The notes under the pieces were generated by a model. That model ran no database searches. It saw only the letters and a program-made list of their open reading frames with translations, and was not told the DNA's origin. The translations under genes and the position numbers were made by a program. Below, piece after piece: positions 1 to 5,998 of a stretch of DNA of 10,333 nucleotides. The first letter of the stretch is position 1. Each line of letters begins with the position of its first letter. This stretch comes from Chloroflexota bacterium (GTDB lineage Bacteria > Chloroflexota > Dehalococcoidia > Lucifugimonadales > UBA3495). Where the stretch lies: the NCBI GenBank assembly GCA_022561675.1, contig JADFQT010000066.1:1-10333 (forward strand), given 5' to 3'.

Positions 1-99
1 ACACTCTGCCTCCATAGATGTGTCCAATGAAGCAAGCAGAGCCGCAATACGCGCATTAGCCACCCCCGAGTTACCGCCTAATATTAATATTTTACTCAT
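1..99 (-). CDS. Partial gene, N-terminal 33 codons, glycine-rich possibly nucleotide-binding start
   Basis: Only the start of this gene lies in the window; it reads off the left edge. It begins at ATG (99-97) behind a good AAGGAG ribosome binding site. The protein starts MSKILILGGNSGVANAR and continues as an Ala/Leu-rich helix. A hydrophobic beta strand (KILILGG) followed by a glycine-rich turn and a helix is how many Rossmann-type nucleotide-binding proteins begin, but the glycine spacing is not a clean GxGxxG, so I assign no family. The ribosome binding site sits inside a small perfect hairpin, described separately. A long gene-free stretch lies upstream. Confidence 0.75.
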   Translation of the reverse strand, partial: MSKILILGGNSGVANARIAALLASLDTSMEAEC

Positions 100-506
100 T
101 CTATTTCTCCTTCCAGGAGAGATTTGCCAAATAGCGTCTCCCCAACCGCTGCTAGGGCTTTAAGCAGCTACTGGCGTTTTTCTACCCGATCCAAGGGGAA
201 GGTCGTCTCCAACATTGGACCCTCCCGGCAGGGATACTATTGCCCGCCACAAGAATCTATTGGCTTACCCATTCCGCAGTGTAGCTTCGATTCGGACAGT
301 AGCATTGGTTGGAATTATAGTCACCAAGGGTTAATAGCGACCATCCCATAAGAAGTAGCTAGGGCTAACGACCGAGATATTGAATGGAGGCCGGGTTCGT
401 CAGGGGCATCAAAAGATACTTGCTCCTTCTCCGATTAAGCCGCGATTTGGAAAAGTCAGGCGCATAACCGAATGGAAAGCCTCCGCATAAAGACCCAAAG
501 GCACAC
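100..506. other. Gene-free stretch upstream of the left-edge gene
   Basis: I see no convincing gene here. Short open frames exist on both strands (for example 124-351 on plus) but resemble nothing and have no protein-like composition. A perfect TATAAT lies on the minus strand at 314-319 without a good -35 partner. If used, it would give the left-edge gene a leader of about 200 nt. I recognise no riboswitch class in that leader. Confidence 0.5.
106..120 (-). promoter_or_regulatory. Hairpin enclosing the ribosome binding site of the left-edge gene
   Basis: On the minus strand TCTCCT, a 3-nt GGA loop and AGGAGA form a perfect 6-bp stem. Its 3' arm is the Shine-Dalgarno sequence for the ATG at 99. 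Pairing would hide the ribosome binding site, so it could moderate translation. The stem is short and may also be chance, because an anti-SD hexamer is easily found near an SD. Confidence 0.35.
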
Positions 507-538
507 AAAAAAGAGCCCGGTCGAAACCCGGGCTCTTT
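507..538 (-). terminator. Strong intrinsic terminator after the coiled-coil gene
   Basis: A perfect 11-bp stem (AAAGAGCCCGG at 510-520 against CCGGGCTCTTT at 528-538) encloses a 7-nt loop. Read on the minus strand, the GC-rich stem runs straight into six T residues (complement of 507-512). This is a textbook rho-independent terminator for transcription coming from the gene ending at 653. On the plus strand no comparable T-run follows. Confidence 0.9.
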
Positions 539-652
539 CAAAAACATGTCCATTCTTTTCAGTAGGTGTTTTCAGCTACTATACATGCCCCTGTCAGCCT
601 GGCTAGGGGGGCAACATTCGCCTCTGATCCGGGGATGTTTGGTCGGTCCCAA

Positions 653-1321
653 TTACTCCGGCGAGCCATTGGGGCTTATTGCCGGCGCCTGAGAAGGCTG
701 CGGAATGCTCCGGTCTTGAGACACCGCTGCCGAGGCTGTGGCGCGCTCCTGGTTGGCGCGCTCCGGGGAAACCACGTGGGCCATTATAAAGTTGGCGACG
801 TCCCTCCGCAGCGGTTCATCCAGGTCGCAGTTTCTCAAGAAGTTGAAGTCCGGGTCCAGGTCATCGACCATCTGTTTGATACGAGGCTGGCCATGGCGGG
901 AGGCAATCAAATACTCAATGCCCTTGGGGTCGCGACCCATTTCTTTTTGCTCATCTTCGCCGGCTTCCAGCGCCTCTTCGTAATCCATGCGGTCTACAAT
1001 GCCCATCAAGCGCAGGGCTTCCTTGCGATGGGCGTCTACGTCTTTCAAAAGAGAATAAAGGGAGTAAACCAGCTTGCTAACCGTTTCCAAAGTTAGTGGC
1101 ACGTCGGCCTGACGTTCCTTGGCCGCCGCGATTTCTCTACGGGCCTGTTCCCTAGCGGTCTGGCTATTTCCATTTCGCTCGTTGCGGCGCTGGGACCGGG
1201 CTAGTTCTATGCGCAGGCGAGGGGCTTCCGCGGCTAGCGAACCTAGCCGATTAACTTCACTTTCAGCCTCTTCAGCCCGCCGTAATTGCTCTTCAATATG
1301 GGGATCCAAACCTTTTAACAT
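653..1321 (-). CDS. Hypothetical coiled-coil protein, 222 residues
   Basis: I do not recognise this protein. It starts at ATG 1321 behind TAGGAG (spacing 7) and ends at TAA 653. Residues 8-71 are highly charged and rich in E, R, A and L (HIEEQLRRAEEAESEV and onward), as in a coiled coil. Residues 78-113 form a second helical part (TLETVSKLVYSLYSLLKDV), and residues 114-182 an acidic and mixed region (DEQKEMGRDPKGIEYLIASR, RRDVANFIMAHVV). The last 40 residues are a Ser/Pro/Ala/Gln-rich tail that is probably disordered. There is no signal peptide or membrane segment, so it is probably cytoplasmic. It stands alone, is followed by a strong terminator and points the same way as the ATPase block beyond the protease gene. 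A structural or adaptor role is a guess. Confidence 0.75.
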   Translation of the reverse strand: MLKGLDPHIEEQLRRAEEAESEVNRLGSLAAEAPRLRIELARSQRRNERNGNSQTAREQARREIAAAKERQADVPLTLETVSKLVYSLYSLLKDVDAHRKEALRLMGIVDRMDYEEALEAGEDEQKEMGRDPKGIEYLIASRHGQPRIKQMVDDLDPDFNFLRNCDLDEPLRRDVANFIMAHVVSPERANQERATASAAVSQDRSIPQPSQAPAISPNGSPE

Positions 1322-1334
1322 GGTGCCTCTCCTA

Positions 1335-1350
1335 AAACAAAATATTGTTT
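1335..1350. promoter_or_regulatory. AT-rich palindrome just upstream of the coiled-coil gene
   Basis: AAACAA and TTGTTT form 6-bp arms around a 4-nt AATA centre, 14-29 bp upstream of the ATG at 1321. It could be an operator. A CTGACA element on the minus strand (1364-1369) resembles a -35 box, but the best paired -10 (TATTTT, 1339-1344) would place the transcript start inside the ribosome binding site, so I do not call a promoter. Confidence 0.3.
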
Positions 1351-1963
1351 CTTGGCATTAACCTGTCAGCCCATCCTAGCAGCGCCGATCCGGAGCAGAA
1401 ATACTCTCCCCGCTGGCCCACGGTTGCGGAAGTCGGCAACGTCTTCTGGCCAATTCTTGCGGCTGTGGTAAGGTAGCCCAGCGTTGGCCAGCCGATAAAT
1501 AGGCAGAGACTATTGGAAATGGGAAAGAAATATTGCTAAGCCTGCCTGTGCTGGATACACACCTCGGGTTCCCCGGCCGCCGGTAGAGCATCGCCCTAAT
1601 CTCTTGTATTGGACCAAACTATGTCAGGAGCTGCTGACGATTAGTCCTAGGGGCGTGTCACCTCCTTGCCCGGCACTGCCCTTCCCCTCAACAACGCTTT
1701 CCGGGCGGACCAGGTTGGCTCCGGACGTTTCTCTAGCCTTTTGCGTTTCCAGCTTTTGGTACCCTTATCCGGTGGGCACCGACCAACGCTTCCTCCCACC
1801 AGGAGCCGGTCTTGACGGAACCTTTTGACCGGACCCCGGCTTGGAAGACGATTATGCCCCTAATTTAACCCTATTGCCGCCCCAGCGTTCAAGGCAAATG
1901 AATACAGAATATTTGGGAATATGGGCAGAGCTGGGGGACTTCTTATCGAAACACTGGCTCTAG
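1351..1963. other. Gene-free stretch between two divergent genes
   Basis: About 600 bp separate the minus-strand coiled-coil gene from the plus-strand protease gene. Short frames (1376-1591 minus, 1604-1828 plus) have low-complexity, Pro/Ser/Arg-rich translations and no family resemblance. I found no tRNA, no clear terminator and no transposon end. One weak inverted repeat, CCGGTC to GACCGG with a 15-nt loop, lies near 1806-1832. The stretch may be a decayed gene or long regulatory DNA. Confidence 0.5.
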
Positions 1964-1990
1964 TTGTCACCGATTGTCAACGTATCGTCA
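1964..1990 (+). promoter_or_regulatory. Three helically phased TYGTCA direct repeats upstream of the protease gene
   Basis: TTGTCA (1964-1969), TTGTCA (1974-1979) and TCGTCA (1985-1990) recur at 10- and 11-bp steps, so all three fall on the same face of the helix. They end 82 bp before the ATG at 2073. Such arrays are typical binding sites of response regulators and other direct-repeat binding activators. No convincing -35/-10 pair is visible beside them. A stress-responsive control of the protease gene is inference. Confidence 0.35.
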
Positions 1991-2072
1991 CCATTAAGGA
2001 ACTATTTCTTTCACTCTCTAGGCCTACCATGAAGGCCAAGCCGCTGAACCTAAAATTCACTAGGACTGCCTA

Positions 2073-3176
2073 ATGGACCGTGAAGCCAGGTCCCAGATCA
2101 TCGCCATCACCGCCGTCGGCATAGTAGTCATCATGCTGGCCGCCTTCCTGTGGCCGGGCTCCGGCGGCGTGGGATTCGGCTCTGGTCCCACCCTGCTCTA
2201 TGATGAAGCGCTGGTCGAGGAGATCTACTATCGGGTGAGTCCGGCGGTCGTCCAGATATACGCCGATACCCAATCCGGGGACTCCTTTAATCAAACCAGC
2301 GCAGGATCCGGCTTCCTCATCGACAAAGAAGGCTACATTGTCACCAACAACCACGTCATTGAACGAGCCGATAGGATCCGGGTGTCCTTCGTTGATGGTC
2401 CCGACGTGGAAGCGAAAATATTGGGACGCAACCCCGCCAACGACCTGGCCTTGCTCCAGGTGCCCAAGGAGGCCGTTGCGGGTATCGAGCCGGTAAAGTT
2501 GGGGGATTCATCGCGGGTGAAACCGGGGCAGCTGGCCATCGTTATCGGCAACCCCTATGGACTGGAGGGCTCCGTATCGGTGGGAGTGAGCAGCGGAGTC
2601 AATCGGGGGTTGCCCAGCGACTTGGGGAGGTTCATCCCAGGGATGATCCAGACCGACGCGCTAATCAACCCCGGCAATTCCGGTGGGCCAATGCTGAACC
2701 GAGATGGTGAGGTGATTGGGATCACCACGGCCATCGAATTGTCGGCGGCGAAAATAAATCAGCGAAGCATTGGCTTTGCGGTTCCCAGTAATACTCTGGC
2801 CGAGTTGCTGCCCCGCCTGGTGAAAGCCGAGCTGGTGAAGCCACCTTGGTTAGGAACCCTATCCAGAAACTTGAACCCATTGCTGGTGGAGAGGCTGGAT
2901 CTGCCGGTGGATCGAGGTTTCTACGTGATACGGGTCATCTCCGGCAGCCCGGCGCAGCAGGCGGGGTTGAGAGCTTCCGGAGTAGACACCCAGGGCCGCC
3001 CTTCCCCGGGAGGAGACATCATTGTCGCGGTCAACGGACGACCCGTAGCTTCCGGTACAGACTTGACGGTGGCTTTGAACCGGTACGAGGCCGGGGGGGA
3101 AATCACCCTCACGGTGGTTCGGGAGGGAGGAGAAACTCGGGTGCCGGTGACTCTGGGAGAATGGCCCGAGGGCTAG
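2073..3176 (+). CDS. Membrane-anchored HtrA/DegP-type serine protease with PDZ domain
   Basis: A 367-residue trypsin-fold (S1C) protease that would degrade or process misfolded proteins outside the membrane. Residues 8-27 form one hydrophobic segment, best read as an N-terminal signal anchor. The protease domain covers about 50-250 and shows the full triad: His94 in TNNHVI, Asp124 in NDLALL and Ser203 in GNSGGP. The preceding SAGSGFLID and the following GFAVPSN motifs are also typical. A single PDZ domain covers about 270-362, with the carboxylate-binding strand region near RGFYVIRV and the usual SPAQQAGL motif. It has one PDZ domain, like DegS and many Gram-positive or Chloroflexota HtrA proteins, where E. 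coli DegP has two. The start is ATG 2073 with AGGA 7 nt upstream. The gene is monocistronic and converges on the ATPase genes. Confidence 0.95.
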   Translation: MDREARSQIIAITAVGIVVIMLAAFLWPGSGGVGFGSGPTLLYDEALVEEIYYRVSPAVVQIYADTQSGDSFNQTSAGSGFLIDKEGYIVTNNHVIERADRIRVSFVDGPDVEAKILGRNPANDLALLQVPKEAVAGIEPVKLGDSSRVKPGQLAIVIGNPYGLEGSVSVGVSSGVNRGLPSDLGRFIPGMIQTDALINPGNSGGPMLNRDGEVIGITTAIELSAAKINQRSIGFAVPSNTLAELLPRLVKAELVKPPWLGTLSRNLNPLLVERLDLPVDRGFYVIRVISGSPAQQAGLRASGVDTQGRPSPGGDIIVAVNGRPVASGTDLTVALNRYEAGGEITLTVVREGGETRVPVTLGEWPEG

Positions 3177-3330
3177 ATACTAAATTAAGGCCCCCGTGAA
3201 ACCGGCAAGGGTCGGTATGACTGTCGATGCTGGTCAACTTGGTTTGGTTTAGAGGGTCATCCCACAGCTGCTGGTGACGCCGGCAGGCATTGCCTCCAAA
3301 ACCCCCAGCGCTACTCCCTTAACTGACCTT

Positions 3331-3370
3331 GCCCCACCCGAGGAGAGCAACCCCTGCCCGGGGGTGGGGC
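3331..3370. terminator. GC-rich inverted repeat between convergent genes
   Basis: GCCCCACCC (3331-3339) and GGGTGGGGC (3362-3370) are perfect 9-bp arms around a 22-nt loop. It lies in the 244-bp gap where the protease gene (plus) and the ATPase gene (minus) converge, so it could serve as a two-way terminator. Neither side has a T-run, so it is not a classical intrinsic terminator. I see nothing else in this gap. Confidence 0.4.
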
Positions 3371-3420
3371 GACGCATTCGCCGCCTTGCACCTTCAATGG
3401 AAGCTAGGTGGCCGGAGAAG

Positions 3421-4707
3421 CTACCGAACCGCCGGATCCTCTCCTTCTTCATCCCAAGGGTCTTCCAGGTCCAGGTCCTCCGAGTAACTCTGCCGCAGGC
3501 CGCTTACCTGAATGTCGGGCTGGTAGTCGGGATACAGCCGTACCAGGTCCCAGGCGTTGATCCAGCGTTTGATGTGCTGGCGAATGCGCCAGGTGGGGTT
3601 GGTCTCGTAGTCTTCTGGAGGATTCCAGCCGTAAGCTTGGCGGTACATAACCCGGCTTTTCTCGTGGACCTCCCGCAAATCGAAGTTCTCGGCCAGAATC
3701 ATGTTTTCCAGGGGCAGCTGGCGAATCTTGCGCATTCCCAGCTCCGCCTTCTCGCTCAACTGTTGGTCTCCCGGCTTGCCACGGTCTCGGAGTTTAAGGG
3801 CTATTTTTTCCTCGTCCTGCTTCTGGTCCATCACCTCGCTTTGATATGCGGAGGTTATGGCGAAGACTGTGCTCAACCCGGGCGTCCGGTCATCCTCCGA
3901 CAGGCCCAATAGCCGGCTCATCTCGGCGTATGACTTGGCCCGTTGCATCACCGAGTAGCGGCCAATTAGCTCAACCTCGTCAACCAGGATCACCCATCCA
4001 GCATAGCCGGTGGCCCGGATTAGCCGGGACATGAACTCGTATCTCTGGAGGGACAGCACCAGCTCGGAAACCTTCTCGAATTTGTAGGCGGCTACCTCCC
4101 CCAGCTCCTTCAACCAACTCCGCAGCTCCGTGGCCGGCACCCTTGCACCAGCCCAAAACTGCAAAATGCGGTCGGAAACATCGGGATACCGGCCGCCGCT
4201 GCCCCTTTCAAAAACGAAAGTTGAAGCGGCGAAGCGGGAGTTCAACACCGTTCGGGAACTGAATACCCAACGGTAAAAGTCCTCGTATTCGGGGCTTTCA
4301 AAGTCCAGGTCTTCGGCGATGGCGGCCAGTAACGTGCCAGAGCGATTGGGTACTTTGGCAGCCTGAACGGCAGCGGCGTACACCTTGGATGGGCCGTACA
4401 AAGGGGTCTCCTTGCTTACTACCACTTTGCTACAGACGAAGTTGTTCTCCAGGGCAATGTGCTGGAAGTATTCCAGTAGGTGGGATTTGCCCGAGCCGAA
4501 GTCACCGGCCACCAACACTCCCTGAGTGCCTTCTCCCCGGGAAAAGCCCAGGTCAATCTCAGCCAGCATGCTCCTAAAGCGCTCTTCCACCAGGGGATGG
4601 GAGCATCCCAGAGCCTGCACCGCGTCACTGTTGGGCACGCCGGCTCGCAGCGCTTCCACGGCACGCCAGCTGGCGATTTGAGGCTTTACGGAGGACGGTG
4701 TAATCAT
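3421..4707 (-). CDS. BrxD-like (DUF2791) P-loop ATPase, intact active site
   Basis: A 428-residue ATP-binding protein. Early on it has WRAVEALRAGVPNSDAVQALG, the characteristic opening of the DUF2791/BrxD group, then Walker A GDFGSGKSH (about 68-76; Lys74, Ser75) and Walker B WVILVDEVE (238-246; Asp243, Glu244), followed by a sensor-like FAITSAY (282-288). The C-terminal part has a basic, Trp-rich helix (WRIRQHIKRWINAWDLVRLY) and an acidic tail. Such ATPases occur in BREX/Pgl defence loci and in other accessory loci. Their exact role is poorly known, and no other BREX gene is visible here. I chose ATG 4707 over the in-frame ATG 4719, because 4707 has GGAG 6 nt upstream and overlaps the previous stop as ATGA. 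Coupled production with the upstream paralogue is therefore likely. The fold and nucleotide binding are solid; the biological role is open. Confidence 0.88.
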   Translation of the reverse strand: MITPSSVKPQIASWRAVEALRAGVPNSDAVQALGCSHPLVEERFRSMLAEIDLGFSRGEGTQGVLVAGDFGSGKSHLLEYFQHIALENNFVCSKVVVSKETPLYGPSKVYAAAVQAAKVPNRSGTLLAAIAEDLDFESPEYEDFYRWVFSSRTVLNSRFAASTFVFERGSGGRYPDVSDRILQFWAGARVPATELRSWLKELGEVAAYKFEKVSELVLSLQRYEFMSRLIRATGYAGWVILVDEVELIGRYSVMQRAKSYAEMSRLLGLSEDDRTPGLSTVFAITSAYQSEVMDQKQDEEKIALKLRDRGKPGDQQLSEKAELGMRKIRQLPLENMILAENFDLREVHEKSRVMYRQAYGWNPPEDYETNPTWRIRQHIKRWINAWDLVRLYPDYQPDIQVSGLRQSYSEDLDLEDPWDEEGEDPAVR

Positions 4708-5693
4708 GAACGACTCCATAGGGCTTCCGCACTGGCAGGCTCCTCACTCTTTTCGATGCGGATCAGCGTGGACAGGGGGTTAGCTCTCTTGCGGTCTCGC
4801 ACCTCATTCCATATACGCAGGTAAAGGGCGTCGTATTTTCGGACTCCCCGCTGTTCGCTGGTGAGGAAACTGGGAGGGGCGAAGACAACGATCAGGCAGT
4901 AGTGCAGCTCATCTGTGCTGTCGACAAACTGCCGCAGAACCTCGTACCCATCCACCACCGCCGATGGCGTGTAGTAAAGGGACCTGTCACCGCCCTCCAG
5001 CCGGCGTGCTTCCAGGAACTGGGAAATATCCAGAGCCAGCACCAGACCGGATTTGCCGGTGATGTGCAGCCAGTGGGACAGGGAGGAGAGCATGTCCCGT
5101 CCGTTATGCCGGCCAATCTTTTGAAAGATGGACGCCGACTTGAGCCCGGAAATAAGCCGGAGATCTCCGGTAAGCCACTCCCTCACTGCTTCGGCCACAC
5201 CGCCTCCCAGGTCCTGGGGGTCCAGCTGGGCCTGGCAGAGCTTCAGCATGGCCATGCGAAATTCGTGGGTCATTGAGTAATCCCGGGTCAGGTGCTCCCG
5301 AAGCCTGTTGTTTATGACGGCCCGCATCTCTCCCAGGTCCATCCCGTTCAAATATGCTATCTGGGATAGGCTGAACTCCTCCCGTTCCGCGGGTACCAGG
5401 TAGGAACTCTCCATCAAGGTTGTGCAGAGAAAGGCGTGGGCTAAATCGTCCCAGGGGATCTGCCTGGCGACCTCGTGGAAGATCTTGTCCACCATTTGGA
5501 CTTTGGTGTCCGCGGCGCTGACCGGGGCGAAGAAATAGCCGTCATCCTTGGCCACTTCTCGCAGGTCTTCCCACAGCTGCTGGTACTCTGACTCTTCCCC
5601 GGGAATAACGAACTTTACGGATGCTCCGCCGTTCAATACGAAATCTTGTAAATACTCCCTGCGAATTACCGAAAGCCACTCACCGTCGGACAT
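4704..5693 (-). CDS. Degenerate BrxD-like P-loop protein, probable inactive ATPase partner
   Basis: A 329-residue protein that appears to be a diverged paralogue of the ATPase encoded next. The opening WLSVIRREYLQDFVLNGGAS, then KFVIPGEESEY, sits where BrxD-like proteins have a strand and Walker A, but there is no GxxGxGKS/T and so no P-loop lysine. Later, LSHWLHITGKSGLVLALDIS occupies the Walker B position with an Asp but without the following Glu. YEVLRQFVD and CLIVVFAPPSFL match the next helix and the sensor strand. It probably cannot hydrolyse ATP and may act as a structural or regulatory subunit. The start is ATG 5693 with AGGAG 9 nt upstream (5703-5707). A TTG at 5702 is in frame but abuts that site. 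Homology is by layout, not by search. An unrelated protein with similar strand order is the alternative. Confidence 0.75.
   Translation of the reverse strand: MSDGEWLSVIRREYLQDFVLNGGASVKFVIPGEESEYQQLWEDLREVAKDDGYFFAPVSAADTKVQMVDKIFHEVARQIPWDDLAHAFLCTTLMESSYLVPAEREEFSLSQIAYLNGMDLGEMRAVINNRLREHLTRDYSMTHEFRMAMLKLCQAQLDPQDLGGGVAEAVREWLTGDLRLISGLKSASIFQKIGRHNGRDMLSSLSHWLHITGKSGLVLALDISQFLEARRLEGGDRSLYYTPSAVVDGYEVLRQFVDSTDELHYCLIVVFAPPSFLTSEQRGVRKYDALYLRIWNEVRDRKRANPLSTLIRIEKSEEPASAEALWSRS
4714..4717 (-). promoter_or_regulatory. Ribosome binding site deciding the ATPase start
   Basis: GGAG lies inside the end of the upstream gene, 6 nt before ATG 4707. That ATG overlaps the upstream TGA as ATGA. 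The alternative ATG at 4719 has only a weak GGAAG before it. This makes translational coupling of the two ATPase-like proteins the most likely arrangement. Confidence 0.65.
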
Positions 5694-5762
5694 AGTTGTC
5701 AACTCCTGTGGTCCGGAGATTTCTGCCGGCCCCGGCTGGGCCTTGGGGTATCGCGATAGTTC

Positions 5763-5796
5763 GGGAAACTGAAGCTAAAGGCCGCCTCAGTTTCCC
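5763..5796 (-). promoter_or_regulatory. Perfect 10-bp inverted repeat in the leader of the ATPase pair
   Basis: GGGAAACTGA (5763-5772) and TCAGTTTCCC (5787-5796) are exact inverted arms around a 14-nt loop. If the promoter at 5809-5838 is used, the hairpin would sit at the extreme 5' end of the mRNA, about 70 nt before ATG 5693. It could stabilise the transcript, bind a protein, or be an operator. It is not followed by a T-run on the minus strand, so it is a poor terminator or attenuator. Confidence 0.5.
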
Positions 5797-5808
5797 TCTT
5801 TAGAACTC

Positions 5809-5838
5809 ATTATGGTTAGTTTCCACTAATCGTTACAG
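5809..5838 (-). promoter_or_regulatory. Candidate promoter of the ATPase pair
   Basis: On the minus strand, CATAAT (5809-5814, one mismatch to TATAAT) follows CTGTAA (5833-5838, three matches to TTGACA) after an 18-bp spacer. The -10 is good and the -35 poor, which would suit a promoter needing an activator. The 15-bp palindrome just upstream is well placed for one. Confidence 0.35.
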
Positions 5839-5848
5839 AGGAGAGTCA

Positions 5849-5863
5849 CCTATACGGTATAGG
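5849..5863. promoter_or_regulatory. 15-bp perfect palindrome, candidate operator
   Basis: CCTATAC, a single G and GTATAGG form exact 7-bp arms in the 296-bp gap before the ATPase pair. It lies immediately upstream of the candidate -35 element. Its size and symmetry suit a dimeric winged-helix or HTH regulator. No regulator gene of a known family is in the window, although the neighbouring proteins may carry winged-helix domains. Confidence 0.45.
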
Positions 5864-5998
5864 GGATTCCCACATCTGGAATTGCCCCCATATGTTTCCG
5901 GAGGCCAGTCGAGCATAAACCGATGGACCTACGTCACCGCCGCCAATCCGGCCAGGTTTAGGCCCGATCCTAATTTTTTTAGCTTCCTTTTGCGGTGC

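Noticed and set aside
314..319. Perfect TATAAT on the minus strand upstream of the left-edge gene
   Set aside because: No acceptable -35 at 16-18 bp, and the gene would have a leader of about 200 nt. Mentioned only in the gene-free entry.
566..1096. Plus-strand open frame of 176 codons
   Set aside because: It overlaps the coiled-coil gene, which has a good ribosome binding site and a strong terminator on the opposite strand.
1560..1620. tRNA-like GGTAGAGCATC string
   Set aside because: It resembles a D-arm, but no acceptor stem, anticodon arm or T-loop can be built around it.
1806..1832. CCGGTC/GACCGG inverted repeat as a terminator
   Set aside because: The stem is only 6 bp with a 15-nt loop, no T-run follows, and no gene ends beside it.
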